DNA of 12,969 bases from Bacteroidota bacterium (GTDB lineage: Bacteria; Bacteroidota; Bacteroidia; Bacteroidales; Prolixibacteraceae): assembly GCA_030706665.1 (NCBI GenBank), contig JAUZOB010000062.1, positions 1 to 12,969 of the forward strand. Direction: 5' to 3'. The translations under genes were made by a program, and so were the position numbers. Under the pieces are notes generated by a model. The model was given only the letters and a program-made list of their open reading frames with translations. It was not told the origin of the DNA and made no database searches. Of the stretch, positions 6,716-12,969 are shown one piece after another; within the stretch, counting starts at the first letter, position 1; each line of letters begins with the position of its first letter.

Positions 6716-7828
6716 TTATTTCACCGTATTCCAGGTGCGACCGCTTTGGTCAATATGCCAGATAAATTTACTATCGGACCTGCCTGCAATAATCTCATAA
6801 AGGCTCATCGTATTCTTTAATTCCGGACGAAATTTAAGAGCATTTGACAATAGTCCGACTTTTTCGAGATCACGGATTGTAGAAGCATACTGACCGAACT
6901 TAGCAGAGTATTCACGCTGCGCATAATACAGGTTGCGCAATTCCCATTTCACATCTTCTTCGGGATTATAAACAAAAGGAACAGATGCAGTACCGGCTTC
7001 CTTATCCGTAAACTGAAGGAATCCCCACATTTCAGGGAAATGCATATTTACAACGCCCTGAGGTGACCATACCCAGTTGTCCTCCGGATAAGGCTTCCCG
7101 CTTTCCGGATTTATTTCTTTTACATAGCGTCCGTTTTCTATCTTGGTTTTCCATTCAACTCTTGAGAAATTAATTCTCCACTGATCACCGTCTTTGGGAA
7201 TCGAAGAGTTAAACTCTTTCAAAACATTAAGCGGATAGGCCAGCTCTACCACCCATTTATCATCTGTATCTTTGGGTTTATTGATGGTTCCATAGATTTT
7301 CACAGCTGATTTCAAACCGTTAATATTCCACGAATTAATTACAGGAGCATCATCACGGTAAGGCTTAACGAGTAACAAGTCCCAAACGGTATTCAGCGCA
7401 TTCATCTCGAACTCATAATATCCGTGGGTATCGCCATTGGGATCAATAAAAATCTCGAAATCATTATCGTAGAATATTATAGTGTCGCGTTGCTGCAATT
7501 TAGCCTGAATGTGGGGTTCCTGTATTTCCGCAGCAATATAGAGATACTTGTCATCCCACAACATCTTAGCTCGTGTTTTATAGCGGGGCTCCGGTCTTAC
7601 ATCTCCTTCGATATCCTTGAAATAAGAAGTCCATTCTGCAGCCTTCCAGGCAGGCTCATTCAATAATCCGTCAATCTTTAAAGGAGCAGAGGTTTTGTAA
7701 CAAACGTAATGGTTTGGATTAAAAGGCAAAGCAGGAACCTTCATTCCATACTCATTGGTTCCCTGTGCATATACTCCTGCAGAGAGGAGCACCAGGAAGC
7801 CAAGTAAAGCAAATATATTTTTTCTCAT
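6716..7828 (-). CDS. Secreted carbohydrate-binding family 9-like protein
   Basis: Exported binding protein, probably periplasmic or cell-associated, with no catalytic motif that I can see. The 370 residues start with a signal peptide (MRKNIFALLGFLVLLSAGVYA, likely cleaved near residue 21-22). They continue with a CBM9-like/DOMON-type beta-sandwich (about 45-275): LKIDGLLNEPAW (50-61), LYIAAEIQEPHI (96-107), DNDFEIFIDPNGD (121-133), YYEFEMNALNTVWD (137-150) and WRINFSRVEW (217-226). Residues about 285-370 form an extra C-terminal segment (IWHIDQSGRTW). I chose ATG 7826-7828; a longer frame from 7882 would put 18 residues before the signal peptide and run into the upstream terminator. The gene follows the GH29 gene but is separated by a terminator. 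The ligand cannot be read from sequence; context suggests fucosylated, hexosamine-containing glycans. Confidence 0.88.
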   Translation of the reverse strand: MRKNIFALLGFLVLLSAGVYAQGTNEYGMKVPALPFNPNHYVCYKTSAPLKIDGLLNEPAWKAAEWTSYFKDIEGDVRPEPRYKTRAKMLWDDKYLYIAAEIQEPHIQAKLQQRDTIIFYDNDFEIFIDPNGDTHGYYEFEMNALNTVWDLLLVKPYRDDAPVINSWNINGLKSAVKIYGTINKPKDTDDKWVVELAYPLNVLKEFNSSIPKDGDQWRINFSRVEWKTKIENGRYVKEINPESGKPYPEDNWVWSPQGVVNMHFPEMWGFLQFTDKEAGTASVPFVYNPEEDVKWELRNLYYAQREYSAKFGQYASTIRDLEKVGLLSNALKFRPELKNTMSLYEIIAGRSDSKFIWHIDQSGRTWNTVK

Positions 7829-7862
7829 CGTTGCAAATTGTAAAGTATACTGATCAATTTTA

Positions 7863-7919
7863 GCAAAAAATATAAAAAACAAGCAGTTAAGGAAGCCGAT
7901 TAAGCCTTCTTAACTGCTT
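7863..7919 (-). terminator. Strong intrinsic terminator after the fucosidase gene
   Basis: The minus-strand RNA forms a 14-bp stem: AAGCAGTTAAGAAG (plus 7906-7919) with CTTCCTTAACTGCTT (plus 7881-7895, one bulged base) around a 10-nt loop. A T-rich tract follows (plus 7863-7880, TTTTTT twice). It lies 25 bp past the fucosidase stop codon and should end the GH20-GH20-GH29 transcript. The CBM9-like ATG follows only 34 bp after the T-tract. Confidence 0.88.
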
Positions 7920-7943
7920 TTCTCAACGGTTCAATAAAACCGG

Positions 7944-9413
7944 TTATTCTTTAATTGCAGAAACCTTAATCGTCCATGCATATTTACAAGGAATATTTTT
8001 CTGAACTGAAGAAGGGATGTCTACAATAAATCCCTTTCCTTCATACTTCCAACTCAGGTTTCCTTTAACACCAAGCATTGTTACTTTGGCACCTTTTGCC
8101 GGCTGATGAGAAGTAATGTGAATTGTTTTAGGCATCGCTTCCTTATCTTCGGCCATGTAGAAGAAATAAGTGTTCCCGTTATTCTGACGGGTCATGCAGA
8201 TTTTACCTTCTTTATAAGGGGCAATTGCTTTACTGTTGTAGATTCCTTCGCTATTAACCTTCATCCATGCGCCATACTCTTTCAAAAGATCATAGGCGCC
8301 CTGTGCCCATGTACCATCCGGACCCGGTGCAATATTCAGCAAAAGGTTTCCACCCTTCGCAACAATATTGATCAATAACTGTACCCCATCTCTTCCACTC
8401 ATAAATTTGGCATTCGGTACATATGACCAACCGCCTCCTGCTATGATGCAAGATTCCCAAGGGTAAGGCAGAGTCTTATCCGGCACTCTGTTCTCCGGAG
8501 TCAGATAGTTCTGGTTTTTTCCATATACGGCACGATCAACAACAATCAGACCCGGTTGTTTAGCACGGCATTTTTCAACCAGCTCATCCATCTTGATGTC
8601 CTGATTGATTACACTTGCTTTAATATAACCAGACTTTGATTCTCCCAATCTTTCTTTGTAGGCTCCGTCAATCACCTCTTTTGATTTCTTAGCCACCCAG
8701 CCTCCGTCGAGCCAGATCAGATCAATTTTTCCATAATCAGAAAGTAGTTCCAATATCTGATTATGTGTATATTCAGTATACTTTGCCCAAAGGTCCTTAT
8801 GCTCTTCCGGATCGTAGTTTACATTCCGGTCGCGTGGAGGGAAATTAGGCCACCAGTAATATTCACTATGCCAGTCGGGTTTAGAAAAATATGCACCTAC
8901 CATAAAGCCCTTATTCCTAAATGAACTAAATACTTCTTTGGCAATATTGGCTTTGGGATTCACATGGAAAGGGCAATCTGGCGAAGTTACTTTGTAATCG
9001 GTATATTTTGAGTCAAACATACAGAAACCGTCATGGTGTTTGGTGGTAAAGACCACATATTTCATTCCGGCTTCCTTAGCAGCATTCGCCCAACGATCAG
9101 GATCAAATTTAGTTGGATTGAATGTTTTCTTCAATCCTTCGTATTGTTTTACATATTCATTATAATTGGGGATGTCTCTATTACACCATCCTTCGTCTTC
9201 CGGGCAAATAGTCCATGATTCGACAATTCCCTTCTGACTGTAGGTTCCCCAGTGCATCAACAACCCGAATTTTATATCCTGCCAGTGAGACAGATTTTTT
9301 AAAACCAAAGGGTCTTTTTCCGGCACATAACGTTCGTCCTCATAAATTGCTTGTGCTTTTACTCCCATCACAAGAGAAAAAAGCAGAATGATTAGTATTA
9401 ATGGCTTCTTCAT
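7944..9413 (-). CDS. Secreted GH29 alpha-L-fucosidase
   Basis: Retaining exo-glycosidase that releases terminal alpha-L-fucose from oligosaccharides or glycoproteins. Signal peptide 1-21 (MKKPLILIILLFSLVMGVKAQ) directs it to the periplasm. The GH29 barrel follows: MHWGTYS (53-59), TTKHHDGFCMFDS (123-135), AYFSKPDWHS (174-183), IDLIWLDGGW (230-239) with Asp236 as predicted nucleophile, YLTPENRVP (303-311) with Glu307 as a candidate acid/base, and LLLNIAPGPDG (357-367). A short beta-sandwich ends the protein (about 395-489). 489 residues is normal for the family. It starts 10 bp after the GH20 stop, so the two are translated from one mRNA; a terminator follows. GH29-A versus GH29-B, and thus linkage preference, cannot be settled by eye. 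Confidence 0.95.
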   Translation of the reverse strand: MKKPLILIILLFSLVMGVKAQAIYEDERYVPEKDPLVLKNLSHWQDIKFGLLMHWGTYSQKGIVESWTICPEDEGWCNRDIPNYNEYVKQYEGLKKTFNPTKFDPDRWANAAKEAGMKYVVFTTKHHDGFCMFDSKYTDYKVTSPDCPFHVNPKANIAKEVFSSFRNKGFMVGAYFSKPDWHSEYYWWPNFPPRDRNVNYDPEEHKDLWAKYTEYTHNQILELLSDYGKIDLIWLDGGWVAKKSKEVIDGAYKERLGESKSGYIKASVINQDIKMDELVEKCRAKQPGLIVVDRAVYGKNQNYLTPENRVPDKTLPYPWESCIIAGGGWSYVPNAKFMSGRDGVQLLINIVAKGGNLLLNIAPGPDGTWAQGAYDLLKEYGAWMKVNSEGIYNSKAIAPYKEGKICMTRQNNGNTYFFYMAEDKEAMPKTIHITSHQPAKGAKVTMLGVKGNLSWKYEGKGFIVDIPSSVQKNIPCKYAWTIKVSAIKE

Positions 9414-9423
9414 GATATGGTTT

Positions 9424-12102
9424 TTAATTAATTATGATTTCGTCTGCAAATATAAAAGAATCAGTTCCCGCAGACGGATGCCAGGCAGGAAGTTTTCCAA
9501 TAGAGCAGGCAATTACCTTAACAAAACGGGCTTTCATTTTTTTAGAAGTCATAAAATTATGAATCACAGTTCCTTCTGCCTTTGGATCTATGGTGTTATT
9601 GACTACCTCCGATAATGTAAAATGTACGCCATCATCTGATTTATAAAATTCAATTTTGGAAGGCATCAGGATCCAGGAAGAGGTATTCTGATAGAACCCG
9701 ATACTTATTTCATTAATATCAGTTACTTTTTTCAGATCAATTACACAATTGAGATCCTGTCCCTGGAAGGCTTGCCAATGTCCATCTGCAAAATTTTCAG
9801 AACCCCGTATGCCATCTGTCAAAGCCCCCATCCCTCCGGCAGAATAGGCGGGAGAATAACCACTGTATGTGGAATTCAGCTGTTTCATACATCCCAAAGC
9901 CTTATGCACCAGGATTTCTTTGGAAGAGATGTCATACCTGGCCTTATTTTCAATGACTCGTGTTCTGATAAAGGTTGGCTTGCTGATCTTCAGGTTGCCA
10001 TCATAGCGGGCAGAAGTCAACTCAGGTTCTGTTCCATCTAAAGTGTAATAGATCGGCTTATCATTGTAAACAGTCTGAAGATTTACCTTAAAACTATTAT
10101 CCGGTAATTTATCGCCAATTGTGATAAAAACTCTTTTATCAAGAGCATCAAGTTCATTTCCCAGCTCATCGTATTTAGCTAATACTTTATCCAGCCACCA
10201 TCCTCTGTTTTCTTCATTCCATAAAACAACATACTCGCTCCTCAATGCGCCGAGCTTTTCTTTTAATGCCGCTACTGCTTTTTGGGCAGCTAAAATATCA
10301 GAGGTAGAATTATTTGTAAAAGCATTCTGAAGGGATAAGGTTACAATGTTCTTTTCTCCGGTGAAACGGGCACGTTTTGCCGCAAAGAGAGCATAATTGA
10401 TTGTTGCTTTATTAAAGCGGGCTTTCTCTTTCATTTCATTCAGCCCCTTTATTATAGCATCGGTTTCTTCAATCAATTTTTCATTGTCTGCAACGACTGT
10501 CGGCTTATTACCCTCATCATAAAATTCAAGTATATTTTTCCAGAAAGCACCATCTCCCATTATTCCGTGAATCGGAAGATTTCGTAGTTTATCCATGTCG
10601 AAAAGAAGACCGGTCACCGAACCTTCATTCAGTCCGTAAAAGACCTTGTCAAAGGATTGATTAAACGCAGCAAGTTTTGCATTACGTTCATCAACAGCTT
10701 TCACCTTTTCAGTCTCTTTAGCTGGATTCCAGGAACATTCTGCCCCCCACGTTAATCCATGCCAGTTATAATTGAAAAGGTTTTCACCGTCATCATCCCA
10801 ACAGGTATTCATCATTCCCATTGCCCCCAAGCGGTAACCATCCCTCACATAATTCGAGATATTTACTACAGCATTAGATAGGCTCGGATATATCTGACTC
10901 CAGCAACTGACTCCCGGTGCAATCATAAATTTAAACCCCGATTCAGAAAATGGCTTAATCGCATTTTCAAAACTTTCCCCGGCAGAATAACCCCACGACA
11001 GAATAATTAAATCTTTGGGAAGTTTATCAATGATTGATTTGTGGTGTACAGCAATATCCCCCCACATCATCATTTGCTTGTTATGCTTTTTCAGTATATC
11101 GTTTAATCGGTTGATATGATACGCATATACTTTTTCCATTCCCAATGAATCGACAAAAGCCTTCGCTTTCCCGGTACCTAATCCAAAGGTTTCATCACAA
11201 TTGATATTAAACAGTGTATTGGAATAGGCCGGAGCTACTTCACCAAAAAGATCATCCAGGAATTTATAAGTTTTCTCAGTTCCCGGATTTAATACCCAAC
11301 CATTGTCGCTTATTGAATTATAAAACGGAATTTCAAGCATATGCGACATATGACCAAAGCATTGCTGATTTCCGATCAATTCAATATGATATTGCCCTGC
11401 AAAGGATTCCAGTTCTGAAATTTGTTCAGAAGTTAGTCCATCGGCCGGAGCAATATCAGGATGAGACTTTAATTTGAAGACATGCTCTGTATACAAATTG
11501 AAGTAATTCTGTTTAAACTCAGCCATCTTTTTAATGACCTCTTTTATGAAAGCAACAGTAGGTATGGGGCCACGACTTATATCATCCATCCAGCCCCTGT
11601 ACTTCAAGGCCGGCCAGTCAGTTATTGTCAAACAATTCAACTTATTTCCAACACGATTTGAACGGATAAGTTGTTTCAGCGTCTGCACTCCATAGAAAAT
11701 ACCAGTCGTATTATTCGCTACAATACAAATCTTAGCAGGAGTAACTTTTAACCAATATCCTTCAGTTCCCAGCTGTTTAAGAACATCGCTTCCGCCGGTA
11801 AATTCTTTAGGAAGTTCATCCGTTCCGGCAATAAAAAATGCAACATTTGCTTTTTTGAGCTTCGATTCAATCAAAGCAGCAAAGTTCAGATCACTTTTGC
11901 ATTCCTCAATTAGTTGTGTGGCAGCAAACAGATTCTCCTTGCTGTTGTTTTTGCCTGTTGATATTTTTAAATCATTTTTTAATTCAAACTGTCCCTCTTC
12001 CCTTTGGGTACTTTGAGGAGTCGGAATAATAGAAAGAGAATTCTGTCCCTGAGACGAGATTCCCATGATTATTCCGAAAATAAAAAAAAGAACTTTTCTC
12101 AT
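9424..12102 (-). CDS. Secreted GH20 beta-N-acetylhexosaminidase with F5/8-type C-terminal domain
   Basis: Exported exo-enzyme predicted to remove terminal beta-GlcNAc or GalNAc. Layout of the 892 residues: signal peptide (1-20); GH20b N-terminal domain (about 21-160, SIIPTPQ and GIFYGVQTLKQLI); GH20 barrel (about 165-470) with KYRGWMDDISRG (167-178), Asp303-Glu304 as the catalytic pair in NINCDETFGLG, and Trp-rich TWGAECSW (451-458). A helical region follows (about 470-660), then a chitobiase C-terminal-like module with IYYTLDGTEP (684-693), and an F5/8 type C (CBM32-like) domain (about 745-892) probably for galactose-type or hexosamine recognition. The usual H-x-G-G-D-E motif reads N-x-N-C-D-E here. 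ATG start at 12100-12102. It lies in an operon with the fucosidase and, after 86 bp, the upstream GH20-PA14 gene. Confidence 0.93.
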   Translation of the reverse strand: MRKVLFFIFGIIMGISSQGQNSLSIIPTPQSTQREEGQFELKNDLKISTGKNNSKENLFAATQLIEECKSDLNFAALIESKLKKANVAFFIAGTDELPKEFTGGSDVLKQLGTEGYWLKVTPAKICIVANNTTGIFYGVQTLKQLIRSNRVGNKLNCLTITDWPALKYRGWMDDISRGPIPTVAFIKEVIKKMAEFKQNYFNLYTEHVFKLKSHPDIAPADGLTSEQISELESFAGQYHIELIGNQQCFGHMSHMLEIPFYNSISDNGWVLNPGTEKTYKFLDDLFGEVAPAYSNTLFNINCDETFGLGTGKAKAFVDSLGMEKVYAYHINRLNDILKKHNKQMMMWGDIAVHHKSIIDKLPKDLIILSWGYSAGESFENAIKPFSESGFKFMIAPGVSCWSQIYPSLSNAVVNISNYVRDGYRLGAMGMMNTCWDDDGENLFNYNWHGLTWGAECSWNPAKETEKVKAVDERNAKLAAFNQSFDKVFYGLNEGSVTGLLFDMDKLRNLPIHGIMGDGAFWKNILEFYDEGNKPTVVADNEKLIEETDAIIKGLNEMKEKARFNKATINYALFAAKRARFTGEKNIVTLSLQNAFTNNSTSDILAAQKAVAALKEKLGALRSEYVVLWNEENRGWWLDKVLAKYDELGNELDALDKRVFITIGDKLPDNSFKVNLQTVYNDKPIYYTLDGTEPELTSARYDGNLKISKPTFIRTRVIENKARYDISSKEILVHKALGCMKQLNSTYSGYSPAYSAGGMGALTDGIRGSENFADGHWQAFQGQDLNCVIDLKKVTDINEISIGFYQNTSSWILMPSKIEFYKSDDGVHFTLSEVVNNTIDPKAEGTVIHNFMTSKKMKARFVKVIACSIGKLPAWHPSAGTDSFIFADEIIIN

Positions 12103-12142
12103 TGTGTTTAGTTAAGTTTATAATTTGAGTGGTTTTAAATTG

Positions 12143-12155
12143 TTCTATAATAGAA
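12143..12155. repeat. Short palindrome between the two GH20 genes
   Basis: TTCTATAATAGAA is a 13-bp palindrome in the 86-bp spacer between the GH20-PA14 and GH20-F5/8 genes. It has no T-tract following on the minus strand, so it is not a convincing terminator. It could be a weak RNA hairpin or chance in AT-rich DNA. Confidence 0.4.
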
Positions 12156-12188
12156 TCAAGGTCTTTCTATATGTTCCAATCATTATTT

Positions 12189-12969
12189 CTAGTGAAAAAG
12201 CTCATCGGCAGACAATGGGCGTCTTGATTCTCCCGGTGCACAAACTTCGATTTTAAGTTCGTAACCACCTCCACGTTGATGATACTTTACTGTAATAGGA
12301 TGATATCCTGCTTTTAATGCGATCATTCCAGATCTTTCAGAAGCTGCATGACTTCCATCGTTATTAACAACCATCGTATCCCCAATCAAAAGAACATTTC
12401 CATCATCCGAAGTCGAAATAAATTCATAGACTCCGTCTTTTTCAACTTTAATAAAACCGTTAAAGATTAGTCCATAAAATTCTCTTCCTGAATATTCTCC
12501 TGTTTCAATGTTCTGTACGACTTTTACGTCACTATTTTGATCTGGGTTCAAATCTCGAGTACTTTCAAAACGACCATTCTGAAATGTTCTTTTAATCCCG
12601 GACTGCAGATTCACAGGATTTACCGGTTCACGCAAGGCCTGTTTTTCAAAGTTACCTTCACGTATCTCGCTAAAATTCTCTTCGCGATATGACCGCATTC
12701 TGACTTTACAGGCATGATCAATTACGACCGGATGTGTATAAAGAGAAGAATTCTGAGTCGGGGCAGTTCCGTCAAGGGTATAATAGATCTTCATGTCTTG
12801 CAAAGGAATCCTTAGATTAAGAGTCGCCTTATCTGTAAATACCGTAAGATCCTTCAGTCCTTCAACCGGTGGCAAATGAAAATGAATCTTCATTGCATCC
12901 AAACGAGGGAAGCTGTTCGTAACCCTTGCATAGAAATCGGTGTAATTCTTCAGGGAAGAAGGAGTCCAG
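12189..12969 (-). CDS. GH20 beta-hexosaminidase with PA14 domain, C-terminal part
   Basis: The gene runs off the right edge; its N-terminus and catalytic Asp-Glu lie outside. The visible 259 residues start with WTPSSLKNYTDFYARV and FPRLDAM, the end of a GH20 barrel. Next is a chitobiase/hexosaminidase C-terminal module (about 34-110) with KIYYTLDGTAP. A PA14 domain (about 125-259) follows, with GVYEFISTSDDGNVLL, DGSHA, LKAGYHPITVKY and a final ADELFH. PA14 domains bind carbohydrate in several secreted glycosidases. The frame is open past the TTG at 12900-12902, so that codon is not the start. It precedes the second GH20 gene by 86 bp without a terminator, which suggests one operon. A cell-exported enzyme is expected, though the signal peptide is not visible. 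Confidence 0.9.
   Translation of the reverse strand, partial: WTPSSLKNYTDFYARVTNSFPRLDAMKIHFHLPPVEGLKDLTVFTDKATLNLRIPLQDMKIYYTLDGTAPTQNSSLYTHPVVIDHACKVRMRSYREENFSEIREGNFEKQALREPVNPVNLQSGIKRTFQNGRFESTRDLNPDQNSDVKVVQNIETGEYSGREFYGLIFNGFIKVEKDGVYEFISTSDDGNVLLIGDTMVVNNDGSHAASERSGMIALKAGYHPITVKYHQRGGGYELKIEVCAPGESRRPLSADELFH

Noticed and set aside
7829..7882. 18-residue N-terminal extension of the CBM9-like protein
   Set aside because: It would put a non-signal stretch before a clear signal peptide and start inside the T-tract of the upstream terminator.
9414..12969. SusC/SusD or regulator of a complete polysaccharide utilisation locus
   Set aside because: No such gene is present in the window, so a complete locus is not claimed.

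Overview
The window looks like a chromosomal segment of a Bacteroidetes bacterium, most likely Bacteroidales. Three things point there: signal peptides and glycosidase domain architectures typical of gut or fermentative Bacteroidales, A-rich upstream regions mostly lacking Shine-Dalgarno sites, and several sequences resembling the Bacteroidetes promoter (-33 TTTG, -7 TAnnTTTG). The genus cannot be named from sequence reading alone.

Left third, housekeeping. purC (purine synthesis) and, upstream of it on the same minus strand, phoH (P-loop ATPase) are separated by a 346-bp non-coding stretch with a candidate purC promoter. Divergent from phoH on the plus strand lie mazG (NTP pyrophosphohydrolase) and, 51 bp later, an unassigned lipoprotein with TPR-like repeats.

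Middle, 4514-5041. This gene-free stretch carries the relic of an IS3-family insertion sequence. It keeps a 37-codon transposase C-terminus and both probable terminal inverted repeats, so it looks like an internally deleted, about 200-bp MITE-like derivative. A dense cluster of nested palindromes overlaps its left end.

Next come sdaA (iron-sulfur L-serine ammonia-lyase, minus strand) and a very AT-rich interval, 6248-6715. That interval holds a strong minus-strand intrinsic terminator, preceded by a candidate promoter and paired segments. It may be a small structured RNA, or it may simply be the 3' end of the next transcript.

Right half, glycan degradation, all on the minus strand. In transcription order: a GH20 beta-hexosaminidase with a C-terminal PA14 domain (cut by the window edge), a second GH20 with a C-terminal F5/8-type (CBM32-like) domain, a GH29 alpha-L-fucosidase 10 bp later, a strong terminator, then a separately terminated secreted CBM9-like carbohydrate-binding protein. 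All of these whose N-terminus is visible carry signal peptides. Together they would remove terminal GlcNAc/GalNAc and fucose from host-type glycans such as mucin O-glycans, N-glycans or milk oligosaccharides. No SusC/SusD pair or regulator is visible; if this is part of a polysaccharide utilisation locus, they lie beyond the right edge.

I found no CRISPR array, tRNA, rRNA, phage or defence gene. The least explained parts are the IS relic with its palindrome cluster and the putative RNA unit between the CBM9-like gene and sdaA.
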